This document shows, in pieces, positions 24,501-34,600 of a stretch of DNA of 64,000 nucleotides (its first letter is position 1; every line of letters begins with the position of its first letter). The stretch lies in assembly GCA_030490835.1 (NCBI GenBank), contig CM059971.1, forward strand, positions 126,078,564 through 126,142,563. Reading direction: 5' to 3'. The notes beneath the pieces are model-generated. The model did no database searches and was not told where the DNA came from. It was given only the letters and a program-made list of their open reading frames with translations. Made by a program: the position numbers and the translations under genes. This DNA is from Annona cherimola (Eukaryota > Streptophyta > Magnoliopsida > Magnoliales > Annonaceae).

Positions 24501-27500
24501 AAGCATTACTAGTTGACAACAATTTGAAATGCTATTTTTCCATGAAATGGGCTTCCTAGCACTCATCTCTAAGTTATTGGTTGGCAGCTAATTGGAAGGA
24601 AGGACTTGTTTTTGACAAAAATTCCTATTCCTCTAGAGAAATGATTCTAGCCAATATCGTATCTGGGAACCAATGTTCTCAATAGACACTCTTGCAAGTG
24701 GCACCTTGATTTAAGAAAGCAAAGCAAAATTCAAGATAATCTATTTTGTTGCATTGAACAGAAAGGCTAAAATTTCTTTTATAATGCTTCAAAATTAAGG
24801 TTTTGCCTAGAAGGGGGCTTTATGTTAATATAAAAATCCGAAAAAATACTAATGTAGTATAGTAGTGATGATAACAGTAGTAGTAAATACTACTAAGTAC
24901 TAACACCAATAATAATAACAATACAAGATGCAGAAGAAATACTAGGGAATCCAATAGACACCATAGAATTAAACTGGCATGGCTGCATGGGTGGTTCCTA
25001 ACATAAAACCCAAAACAAGCCTGATCTTTCTTATATGTGTTTTAAATACATGTAATAAAGACATATGAAGATATCATCAAGCTCAGCCCAAGTTAACAGG
25101 TTTTAAAGTGTAATCCTATGGTTGGGTTTGAAGTACTGTATATCTGGCTTTTGACTGGTTTCGGGTAACTTATCTGAAGGACCAAGTATGTTCCTTAGGG
25201 CATGTGGTCAGGTACTGAGTCTGACCACCTTATTGCACCCAGGTCAAGTGATAAACAGGTGAAGCCTTTGAATGGCATCCAGCACACTGATTGTCACATA
25301 CTTTCTTGCTGTTATCTTTTTCTTTTTCTTATCTTATTAGAATGCTGTGACTTGCTTACTTGCATTTGTCATCTGAAGCTTCAAAATGCCTTTCTTGACT
25401 TTTTCCTCTTTCCGCTTTTCTAGAATATGAATGAGAGTGAGAGAAAAAAGGTTGTACCTCGTGTCTGTGTGATTGGAGGGAAAGCTGCTCCTGGTTATGA
25501 AATTGCCAAAAAGATTATCAAACTCTGTCATGCTGTTGGAGATATGATCAATAATGACCCTGATGTAGGAGATCTGTTGAAACTGGTACGCTGTGATTCA
25601 ATGTCATGAGGCTATAGATTAAATTCATTAAATTCCATGTCTTCAATATAATGATTGAATTAGATATTCCGTCGCTCGTAGATCTTGACGATTTTTACCT
25701 GCAGAACTGTCTGCCCGGAAATTGGATTAAAGTTTGTAATGAGTTTAGTATCAGGATATTCCTTCTGCTGTTAGATCTTGACAATTTTTAGCTGCAGAAT
25801 TCTCTGCTTCTGAAATTGGATGTAAATCTTAAGGCACATGACCATTAGGTGAAGACCCAAATCCTGAAGCAAACAAGCTGACCTTGCCACTTGAGTAGTT
25901 AGGATCCATCCTGGACACTCTGGCTATATAAATTCATAGACCATCTGGGCTGGGTGATTTATTGACCTTTACTTGTGACCAACTGCCCTGCTCAACTCGA
26001 TCTGCCCCCTGAACTTATTGCTAAGCTTGGCAGCCTCTTGACTCAGCCCAGACCTTGCAGAAATCTGCCTGCACTACAGGTGGCTTAGGAACAGGATAAT
26101 CTCACTATGTCCACCCAAATCCTTCCTTTTGAGTTTTCTGCGATGTTCTGAGCAATAGGTGACAAGGTTTTGTTTTCTTATGCTGCTGGCCATTCAAGGC
26201 TAGTCGCAATTCAATTGCTATGGCTGATTATTGCATATTTGCAGGTTTTTATTCCTGATTACAATGTCTCTGTGGCTGAACTGGTGATCCCGGGGAGTGA
26301 TCTTTCGCAGCACATCAGGTCTGACAAATACTTGTGAGGTTCTTTATTGTTCACTTGATGGTGGAACAACGGTCACTATAGTTCACAAGTGTTCATTTTA
26401 TTTTTGCGGTTGCAATTCAATGGAATCAATTCCATGATTGGACTTCATTGAACCTTCAAAATCCAAGCTGTTATATTATTTAACATCATTTATTTTGTTA
26501 TGGTACCAAAAATCATTTTAATTGGAGTTTTGAGTGGGCCTTGCTACTTAAAAGATATGTTATCATGTGTCTATTGTGAAAAACACTTAGATTTATTCAC
26601 AATTGCATTAGAATGTCATAATAATTTATAGAATCATTCACTTACATAGGAAGAAAGGTTTAGACGGTCTACATGTTGAATTAACAACCCTGAAATTGGT
26701 GTGTGTGTGTGTGTGTGTATGTATATATATATATATCATTATCATCATCATCATAAGCCATTTCCTATCTGTGTAGGGTCAATTGTATGGATTCTGTTAT
26801 GCCATTGGCGATCATCAACTAAGTTTTTAGTAATCTTTAACGTTTTCATATCTTATTTATTACTTTCATCCATGTTTTTTAGGTACTTTCATTTTCTTAC
26901 CACCTTTTATCTGAATAAATTTAGTTCTCCTAACCGGTGCCATTCAGGCCTCTATTTAGCCTGTCTAAACCATCTTAGTTTGTTTTCTCTCATTTTATTA
27001 TCTTTTGACTTCACCTTTAGATTATCTCGAAACTTTGCTAATAGTAGTTTCTATCATATTGTTGGTCCTAAGCCTAAGTAAAAAGTGAGAGTTGGCATGT
27101 TAGGTTGGTAGTCGGTGTTATAAAAATTTGTCACAATTTTCTTCATGGATTCTGAAATTGGTACATAAATCAAACTTTTTTATTACATTGATTTTACATT
27201 TTAATTTGATGGGGCCTATGCAGTGGTTTGATTTATATGAAACTTGATTTCCTTTTTTAAAAAAATTCTAAATACAATGGATGAAGTGGATTTCATATAA
27301 TTATCACGTTGGGCTCCATAGGAAGAGGTTCCATGAATCGGAATTCATGGAATCAGTTCCATTGATTTGGAACCCTTATTTGTTTACAAGAAAATATCCT
27401 CTACGCTATTTAGGTCATTCATAACAGAATCTTGGTTTCTGTTAATGAAACGAATCTTTATTATCACAAACCCACCATAACAGAAAAGGGAAAAAAAACC

Positions 27501-29180
27501 CAGACCGCAATATCTTGATTTTCATCTTTTAGTTTAGAAAAATGGGAAATTTCTTGTATGAACGAAATCCCATATTTTGAGGATGTTAGTTTTTTTGCTG
27601 AACTTTTTAGCAGTTGATCTAAAGGAAGTCATTTTTTTATTTTTTGCCTTGATCTGTTTTCAAATTTGGCTTGCAGTACTGCTGGTCATGAGGCTTCAGG
27701 TACTGGCTCTATGAAATTTCTGATGAATGGGTGTTTACTATTGGCTACAGCTGATGGGTCTACTATCGAAATCATTGAAGAGATTGGAAAAGAAAACATG
27801 GTGGGTTTGATCTTAAATAATTTTAAAACCATGAAGGCCATCAAGCATCTGCCTATGAGTAGTATCTGGATGTTTTTTTTGTTATTATTATTCTCTTTGG
27901 TTCTTTCGATATGGATGAATCAACTGATGGTTTTTCTATTATGCGAGACTTTTATTGCCTTAAAAAGGAGAAGGTTTTGATATCACTGTAAATCTTTCTG
28001 GAATTTGCATGACTCCAGCTTGGGTTAAACTTACAAAATTTCAAGGATTTCTAGCTCTTGATGTGGTTATGCTGCCCCCTTTGCTAATGACTTCGGCTTC
28101 TGGTTTATATTGCCCCTTTGGCTGATGAGTTCCACTTATATTGACTGGAACGGTTGGTTTATGTTGACTTAAGAGTTAGATTACAAAATATTCATGTAAA
28201 ATGCTTTCCATGAATTGTGCTACGGCAAAATACACATCAGCTATGATACCAGTCCAATCTAATATCAGTGTGCTTGGTACAAGATTCTTATCTATACATG
28301 ACAGTAGTGGGTCCGGGCTAGAGTAAAGTCTGTGATGTTCTGTAATTGATCTTTTTTTGCTGTTGATGACATGTAATTGATCTTTTTTGAATTCATCGTT
28401 TGCTTATAATTAATTTTTAGAATTTCCCAGATAGCTGGGCTGCTGCTAAAAATTGACCATGTGCCTTTCTTTCCTTTGTTTAGTTTATCTTTGGTGCAAA
28501 AGTAGAGGAAGTGCCTGCTTTACGTGAGAAAGGATCTGCCCTTAAAGCACCTCTGCAATTCGCGCGTGTTATCAGGTTAGTGTACTATGAAGAGGCACGA
28601 ATTTTTGCTTCTCTATGTGGCACTTTCTTATTTGTAGACCAGCTTCATGGTCCTTTGCAAACCCCAGCCCCCAATTGTTGTTTTGGACCATGCACAGGGT
28701 ATTTCCTCGTTAGTTTCTTGCATATCAAGTGGAATGCAAAAGGTTTATGATGGAATTTGCATTCTTCTAATGTTTTTATGCTATTAAAAATCCGTAGGAT
28801 GGTTCGGGATGGTCATTTTGGATACCAGGACTACTTCAAATCATTATGTGATGCGATAGAAAACAATGGTGATATCTATCTTCTCGGACATGACTTTGCA
28901 AGTTATCTCGAAGCACAGGTAAGTTTTTGAGCTTCTATTTTTAAACATTTCATATGCTATTGTGTTTAACAGTTGCAACAGTGGTAAAATGGACTGGACG
29001 TCAACTGAGAACAAAAAGCAATGGCAGGCTGCTGCAGACAAGGCATTTATTGACCAAAAGAAGTGGACACGAATGAGCATCATCAGCACTGCTGGTTCCG
29101 GAAGATTCAGCAGTGATAGAACCGTCGGTGAGTATGCCGAGAAGACATGGGGAATCAAGCCATACAGGTGTCCTTTATAA
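6886..29180 (+). CDS. ACT-domain alpha-glucan (starch/glycogen) phosphorylase, 22 exons, about 1,013 aa
   Basis: GT35 alpha-1,4-glucan phosphorylase (EC 2.4.1.1), which releases glucose-1-phosphate from starch or malto-oligosaccharides with pyridoxal phosphate (PLP). Order of parts: Ser/Pro-rich plastid-transit-like leader (residues 1 to about 60), ACT domain (about 86-158), linker, then the whole phosphorylase core (about 200-1013). Catalytic features seen: glycine loop GNGGLARL (316-323), His630, Asn664 in [13 protein letters not shown] (749-757), GGKAAPGY (791-797), [10 protein letters not shown] (856-865) with PLP lysine K864. The roughly 78-residue insertion of the classical plastidial L-isoform is absent between exons 11 and 12. 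All 22 exons join in frame without a stop. The start is the first ATG of exon 1, 158 bp after a TATA box. Exon 1 continues the core alignment, so the ACT region is in the same reading frame. The catalytic family is certain; plastid location and ligand control are inferred. Confidence 0.93.
9859..10139. repeat. Tourist-like MITE, copy 5, in phosphorylase intron 2
   Basis: 281 bp, the cleanest copy: GGGTGTGTTTGGCAATGAGT at the left, TTCCCAAACACATCC at the right, TAA duplications at 9856-9858 and 10140-10142. Confidence 0.75.
10736..11129. repeat. Mutator-like foldback (MULE-MITE) in phosphorylase intron 2
   Basis: About 95-bp terminal inverted repeats (left GGTTATTCCCAAATATATCC, right ending GGTATATTTGGAAATAATCC). 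Both arms carry a CCAAAATCC and CCCAAAAATG block. Flanking ATAAATATC (10727-10735) and ATAAATATT (11130-11138) are an 8/9 match, as expected for the 9-bp duplication made by Mutator-type transposases. No coding sequence. Confidence 0.65.
11468..14695 (-). mobile_element. RTE-type LINE, near full length, inactive, in phosphorylase intron 2
   Basis: A 3.2-kb non-LTR retrotransposon antisense to the host gene. Its 3' end (low coordinate) is a CAT/ATG trinucleotide tail (about 11470-11492), typical of RTE-clade LINEs instead of poly(A). Its 5' end is at 14695. It is bounded by a 20-bp target duplication, ATTGGAAACATGTGTATTCT at 11448-11467 and the same with one change (C for T) at 14696-14715. 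It encodes, in order, an AP-type endonuclease and a reverse transcriptase, both broken by frameshifts and stops. The near-identical target duplication sets both ends firmly. Confidence 0.85.
11954..14244 (-). pseudogene. broken endonuclease-reverse transcriptase ORF of the RTE LINE
   Basis: The frame is split into at least four blocks. 14244-13939 is the endonuclease start, with CFQETRWKG and [13 protein letters not shown] motifs. 13137-12907 is linker. 12889-12470 is the RT finger/palm, with [21 protein letters not shown] and FIDLEKAYD. 12445-11954 is the RT palm, with [13 protein letters not shown], followed by FADN where the catalytic FADD is expected. Blocks are joined by frame shifts or stops (the region 13800-13940 and the join at 12446-12469 among others). 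The loss of the second catalytic aspartate and the breaks mark it as dead. Family assignment is from motif memory. Confidence 0.8.
15860..16340. repeat. Mutator-like foldback in phosphorylase intron 3
   Basis: Arms: left GGTTTTTTTTTGCATTTTAAAC through CTCTAACTTTGCCTATTTG, and right GCAAATAGCAGAGTTAGAGG through AAAATGCAAAAAACC. Inner blocks also pair (ACGGTGTTAAAAACTACCGTTAATTCATGC with its partner near 16200). Flanks TATGTTGTG (15851-15859) and TATGCTGTT (16341-16349) match 7 of 9. Non-coding. Confidence 0.55.
18484..18510. repeat. AG dinucleotide microsatellite in intron 8
   Basis: About 13 AG/GA units, uninterrupted. A candidate length-polymorphic site. Confidence 0.9.
22051..22560. repeat. 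foldback element family 2 in phosphorylase intron 12
   Basis: Starts GCTTCTATGAAACC and ends GGTTACATAGAAGC (inverted, one mismatch). Sub-terminal arms also pair: AATGAAAAACTCACTTCATC near the left, and GAATTGATTGAATTTTTCATC near the right. The same family recurs at 58882-60110. No coding sequence. Confidence 0.6.
22717..22739. repeat. TCTA/TCTG tetranucleotide microsatellite in intron 12
   Basis: TCTA units change to TCTG units within about 23 bp, 60-80 bp before exon 13. Confidence 0.8.
26701..27151 (-). mobile_element. 5'-truncated, 5'-inverted RTE LINE copy in phosphorylase intron 18
   Basis: From the left: a GT/AT microsatellite and a CAT tail (26701-26757); then about 300 bp matching the 3' end of the LINE at 11468 in the same (minus) orientation (for example GTTCTCCTAACCGGTGCCATTCAGGC and CTGTCTAAACCATCTTAG); then 27062-27151, matching the LINE 5' region in the opposite orientation (AGAGTTGGCATGTTAGGTTG against the reverse complement of about 14600-14670). 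Direct repeats CTGAAATTGGT lie at 26690-26700 and 27152-27162. This layout is the signature of twin priming. Confidence 0.75.
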
Positions 29181-29787
29181 TGGGCTTGGTCACAACACAA
29201 ATAATTTGAACGGAGTAGGAGAACCGGGATTTTCATCGCCTCCTTCCACCCCTCTGATGCTTCGTACCTGATTCCAGGCAGGGTTCAATGTCGATTGCCA
29301 TTCTTCTGCCTCAGGCCTCGTTTAAATTCTCCATTCTTGGGCCTTGCATCATCGAAATCAATCTCCCGTGGACCTCTCAGGTCTACTGCTTATCATCAAT
29401 AAGGTCGCCAGCTAACTACCTGATATCAAGCTGTAGGTTCGGCCCACAGCTGTTGTAGATATTTGGTCTGGGGTAATTTCTCTCGCTTTCAGGGCCACGG
29501 CGGCAGTACCAACGGCAAATGCAGCGTCACTGGCAAGTGGCAACATCGTTTGCAGTTGTTGTAGACTGATTTTTTCCTTTTTTTTTTTTTTTTGAAAAAA
29601 AAAAAAGAATAATGACTGAATGAATAAAACAACCACCAAAAAAGTCATGTTTATAGAGTGCACTCAATTTTCGTGTAAAGAAGGTTGTTGGGTAACATGA
29701 TTCCAAGCTCATCTGCTTTATGTTTTCAGATGAAAGTGCCACTAAATTGATTCAGCTCTCGTCCTGTTGTAATGATAGAATGCCCCC
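29181..29787 (+). other. 3' untranslated and flanking region of the phosphorylase gene
   Basis: No coding signal. AATAAA at 29623-29628 is the most plausible polyadenylation signal, giving a 3'UTR of roughly 460 nt. A T-rich run followed by an A-rich run lies at about 29575-29607 and could fold. The LTR retrotransposon begins at 29788, so native downstream sequence resumes only at 41462. Confidence 0.5.
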
Positions 29788-30947
29788 TGTTGACACCCTA
29801 CCGTTGGGCTCAAATATGGATAAATTGAAATGGATTTTAAGCCCAACAAATTCAAGACAAAAGGAAATTCAAACCAGCCAAGCGGGTCATTCCACACTCA
29901 GCCCACGAAGCGAAGCTCCACTAAGCCTCAAAGCAGGCTTTTCAACAAACTAAATCCGGCCCACAAAGAGCGAAGCTCCTACAGGCCACCTCAACGGGCT
30001 CCACAAAGCAGCCCACCAGACAAAACAAACGGGCTTAGCCAAGCTCTAGCCCACTAAAGCCTCGGAAGCAGGCTTCTCTACAATTTTGGGCCTCCACAAC
30101 GGCCCACCCAAAAGCCATGGGCTAAGCCAAGCTCTAGCCCACAAAGACAAGCTTATGGACCAAGTCCAAAACCATTCAAGAGGCCCAAAGCCCATGACCC
30201 CAACTCAAGACCAAGTCCATGATCCCACTTAAGCCCAAGCCCATGGACCAAGTCCATGACCTCAAGGGAGCCCAAAGCCCACTCCACCATCTATAAAAGG
30301 AGGAGCTCTCCCTCTCATTCCACACACTTGAAGAGAGGCATCCCAAGGGGAGGACGGGAGTCTGCAGCAACGCCCCCGGCATCCCGGCTTCCATGCTCTA
30401 CGCGCTCCACGCCTCTCTTCCCATTTCCCCTTTCCATCTCTCCCGTTCTCTTAAATCCTTTTTATTTTCCCCCTTTTACGCCGTGTAAACCGCCTCGGGT
30501 TGGCAGATTTCTCCATATTTGCTTCAACCCGTAGGCCGGAACCCATACTCTGTATTGCTAGTGCCTTATTTCTTTAAATAGGGGTCGATCTCCCTTTAAA
30601 GATCGGTGGCGACTCCATTTTTATTGTTTTCTTGTGTGCGTGTTTGAGCTAACGCCCCGGCAAGGTGGGTGCACGCGGGTCCACAGATTCCAGCATAGTA
30701 CGCTGCCGTTATGCTGCCGGATTTGTAACTTGACCCGTGTACGGAAGCCCCGTCTTAGCCGTCATGCCGCCAAAAACACGAGAAAACGCCTATATGCCCA
30801 TTTTTCTAAAAAACGTGAGGCCTAACTCATTTTACCCCATGTGAATGCAGGAAATCCGAGCCCACGTCGCTTTTCAACACAATCCACATCTCTAAGGCCC
30901 GGGAAACCCATTCCGAGCCCACCGTAGCGCTCCCGGCGGGTGCTACA
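29788..30947 (+). repeat. 5' LTR
   Basis: Starts TGTTGACACCCTACCG and ends GCGGGTGCTACA. TATAAAA sits at 30292-30298. The roughly 500 bp upstream of it (U3) is packed with RGCCCA/TGGGCY motifs and short direct repeats such as CCAAGTCCATGA and GCGAAGCTCC. Downstream (R-U5) is CT-rich, then GC-rich. Confidence 0.95.
30292..30298 (+). promoter_or_regulatory. TATA box in 5' LTR
   Basis: TATAAAA followed by GGAGGAGCTCTCCCTCTC. It drives the retroelement genomic RNA. The matching copy in the 3' LTR at 40806-40812 points outward into 41.5 kb and could read into flanking DNA. Confidence 0.7.
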
Positions 30948-30950
30948 GCT

Positions 30951-30968
30951 TGGCGACTCCGCTGGGGA
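30951..30968 (+). other. primer-binding site, tRNA-Arg type
   Basis: TGGCGACTCCGCTGGGGA begins 3 nt after the 5' LTR. It complements the 3' end of plant tRNA-Arg of the ACG/TCG type (acceptor stem starting GACTCCG, recalled from memory), as used by several Tat elements. Confidence 0.75.
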
Positions 30969-31301
30969 CGGCATTGCTAGTCTACATCGGCGCAAGGGGG
31001 TCAGAATCTGAGGATTGGGGCTCTTTTCCTCGCTGAACAGCGAGTTGCAGGGGAGTTTCCGTCTTTTGGCAGCGTGTTTCTGAAGTTTCTGCCCAAATCG
31101 CTCAGAAACCTAAAAAGTTTTTAGGTCCAGAGGCGTCCAGCTCAAAAAAACGAGCAGAACTCGTGAAGACCTGCTGGATACGGCCTTGTGACTGTTAAGG
31201 CACCTAATACGAGCCAAAATGAACAACTTCCAGCAAGAATGAAATTGATTAATGTTAAATCCGGCGTAAAAATCACTTCTTTTTCATAACCTGAGTGTTT
31301 T

Positions 31302-31459
31302 CTGGTCACGCTTCCAGAAACGCTTCAAGCGAACTGGTCTTTCTCCAGACACTCTTCAAGCGAACTGGTCATTCTTCCAGACACGCTTCAAGAGAACTGG
31401 TCCTTTTCCAGACACGCTTCAAGCGAACTGGTCATTTCTCCAGAAACACCTCAGGCAAA
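31302..31459 (+). repeat. five-unit tandem repeat in the retroelement leader
   Basis: About five units of 31-33 bp, each like CTGGTC-N-TCCAGACACGCTTC then AAGCGAA. CTGG and CCAG within each unit can pair as a short stem. It lies between the primer-binding site and gag, where packaging or dimerisation signals normally sit. Confidence 0.7.
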
Positions 31460-31698
31460 CCCGAACCCGTGGACCTCGAACATTCTCACGCGTGGAACTT
31501 AAAACCTTTAAAATTTGCAAAGAACACAAAAGGACTCGAACCTCCAAGCATCCATCCAAAGGTTGATCTCCTTATTATTTGCTTACAAGTACTAATCTTT
31601 TTTTTTATTGATTACTCAGGTTCTTCACCATAGCTCGGGGGCAAAACCAATCAACCGTGGATCGAAGCCCCGTGGTTACCAGATCAAGAGCGGCTAGG

Positions 31699-34600
31699 AT
31701 GGAGTCCGAGCAATCCTCACATCATGAAGACCGGGATCACCAGTTCAAGCAGTCCATTGAAGCCTACATGGTGGCAATGGATAAGAGGATGCAAAAGCTA
31801 GAGGAAGTCCTGTCAAACATGGGACAACCTCTTATAGGCGGTCAGAGCACGGCTACACCACCATTTTGTTCACAAAACCCGAATCCGGAGCAAGACGGTG
31901 GACCTCAACCATCTTCCCATAAATCCCGGATTCCAGAGCAAGACGGAGGACCTCAACCATCCTCCCACAAATCTCGAAATGATCACTACAAAGAAGAGGA
32001 GTTGGTCTTAGAACAAGGCCATAATGAAATCCAAGACCTCAAGAACCAACTCCAAAACCAATTAAAAGAAATGGAGGATCGAATCCGACAACATCAAGGG
32101 GAGGGCCTACCTTCGGCCAAAATCGAAGACTTATGCCCGTTCCCCGACACCAAGTTGCCAGAGAAGTTCGAGATACCGGCTCTACCCGCATATGAAGGAG
32201 ACTCATGCCCGAGGGCTCATCTCAAGGCCTTTTGCGGCATCCTATATCCCTTGGTGAAAAGCGAAGAAGTCTTGATAAGGCTATTCCAACATAGCCTAAA
32301 GAAGGACGCATTGGAGTGGTACATATCGTTGGATTGCCGCTTGATCAAAACATGGGAACAACTCTCTTTGGCTTTCATGGACCGCTTCTCCTACAAGTTG
32401 AACATGGCTCCTAAACGGGCCGACCTCGAAGCATTAAAGCAAAAAGGGGACGAATCGTTCTCCGAGTACATTGCTAGATGGCGGGCATTGGCCGCAAAAA
32501 TGAAGAGCCCGTTGCCTTTGGAAGAGCAAATCTCCATCATCATCAACTCCGCACACCTGAGCATCTCGGGTTACCTCATTTCTCACCCCTACGTCAACTT
32601 CACTCAATTTCTCCAAGCCGGGGACCAAGTGGAGGCGGGAATTAGACATGACACCATCTCTCCATGGCCTTACCAAGGGAACGCAACTCGAAGGAAGCAA
32701 GAACCAAAAAATGGTAATCCCTCGAAGAACCCGGATGTAAACGCCATAGACACTACCCCCAAGCCTTTTCAAAGAAAAGCATACAGAGATTTTACACCTC
32801 TCACCCAGTCATACACCGACGTCCTCAACATGCTCATCCAAAAGAATATGCTTGCACCTCTAGCTCCAAAACCTCCACCTAATCCCCTTCCTAAGAACTA
32901 CCGTGAAAATGAGTTTTGTGCCTATCACCAAGGGAGAGGCCACACCACCGAGAGATGTTTTACCCTCAAACATGCCATCCAAGACTTAATAGATGATGGA
33001 AAAATCAAAATTTCATCAAACACCCATGAGGATGTGATCCAAAACCCCTTACCTATGCATGAACCGAGGAATCCCAATGCAACGAACATAAACTTCATAG
33101 AAGTTGCAAGGGAACCCGCAAAGCCAAGTCATGAGGCCTATATGATCACTCTACAACGGGCTAAGCAAGAAACTATCACACTACAAGGAGCCGCTCCTCG
33201 GAATGTCCGTAAACCTCAAGAAGCGCATGGCCAAGACTACCTCATATTGCCGGGCGTGAACAACTTGAAGATTGCTCCTCCTCATCAAGAACCCGTGGTA
33301 CTAACGGCCAAGTCAAAGCTAACATATGACTCGCACAAGGTCCCATGGGAATATCCTCAATGCTCGGAGATAGGCAACATCTATCCCAATGGCCGAGTCT
33401 ATCGACGGGAACCGGCCCGCAACGTGATCATCAACCCGGAGAAGGAACCGCAATATGACGTGGCTTCACAACTCAAGTCCCTGCCGGCTCAAATATCCAT
33501 ATGGGAGTTATTATGCACATCAACAAAGCATAGGGAGGCTTTCACTAAAGTGCTAAGCGAAGCTCACATAACCACGGAGGTGACTCCCGATGCGGTGGCT
33601 CACATGATCGGGCAAATAATGGCCCCTAACGCCATCACCTTCACCGATGAAGAGCTCCCCGCGGAAGGACGCAACCATGGACATTCCTTGAGCATCACGG
33701 TCGGATACAAAGGCTTGAAGATCCCCTTGGTAACCATTGACAACGGAGCAAGTCTTAATGTTTGCCCATTACGAACGATCAAGAGGCTTGGAATCCCGAT
33801 GAATCAAATGCGGCCGAGCGACTACCATGTAAGAGCCTTTGATAACTCTCAGAAGACGGTCTTGGGTGAACTAGACATAAAAATTCAAGTGGGACCCGAC
33901 ACCATGGTCATCCCTTTTCAAGTCTTGGACATCCCCGCGTCTTTCAACATGTTATTAGGAAGACCTTGGTTACACCAAACCGGAGCCATCCCGTCCTCTC
34001 TCCATCAAAAGCTCAAGTACATATCGGCGGGAAAGCTAGTGGTCATCGAAGCCGACCCCGAGATCATCATCCCGGTGGAATTTGAGAACTGTCATGAAGT
34101 TCCACTAATTGAAGTGTATGAATCTTCGGATCCTCTCCCTTTCAAGATGGATGACATGCATGAAGTCCATCACATCCCTTCAAAGCAAAGGCTTCCACTC
34201 CACTATGTTATATCTCCAGCCGAGAGGCAAACAACAAGGTTCAACATCAAATACCGAGGAAAGACGGTGTTACTCAATCCTCAACAAAAGAACAACAAAT
34301 GGGGACTTGGGTATAAGCCCGAGGAAGATAAATTCAAGGAATCGAACAAAGCAACTCGGTTCATAAGCGCGGAACACATACTACCCGAGGCATTGGAGAC
34401 CCAAGAAGTCTTAATGATAGCTCATGATGACCGGCATGAAAAAAAAAACGCCATTATGCAAATACAAGCCAAAAATTGGTATGCGATACCAACTTGCTCG
34501 AGACCCGGCTCTAGCAGTCATATCATGCATCCGGTACCCATTCAAAAGAAAAAGAAGCAAACGGAGCCGGATATGTGGGCCAGCATTCGCTGGTCCCACG

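Larger units (their letters stand above)
6886..29180 (+). other. exon map of the phosphorylase gene
   Basis: Coding exons placed from GT/AG borders, phase and family alignment: 6886-7596, 9398-9512, 15086-15186, 16558-16649, 17041-17176, 17296-17364, 17494-17595, 18203-18301, 19792-19902, 20140-20346, 20498-20605, 20992-21087, 22797-22853, 23532-23678, 23765-23824, 23941-24045, 25424-25585, 26245-26318, 27677-27800, 28484-28575, 28798-28918, 29028-29180. The sum is 3,042 nt including the stop. Most introns are phase 0. Codons are split at exons 2/3, 4/5, 18/19 and 20/21. Intron 2 (5,573 bp) is by far the largest and intron 14 (86 bp) the smallest. The least certain border is the acceptor of exon 22, because stronger-looking upstream AGs at 28971-28972 and 28980-28981 would lead to an immediate stop. 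Confidence 0.85.

Noticed and set aside
26736..26757. CAT repeat as a simple microsatellite
   Set aside because: It is the 3' tail of the RTE LINE copy, as the same tail ends the full copy at 11470.
30256..30825. Frames of 60-92 codons in the LTRs
   Set aside because: Repeated identically in both LTRs and explained by the LTR; no known LTR-encoded protein in this lineage.
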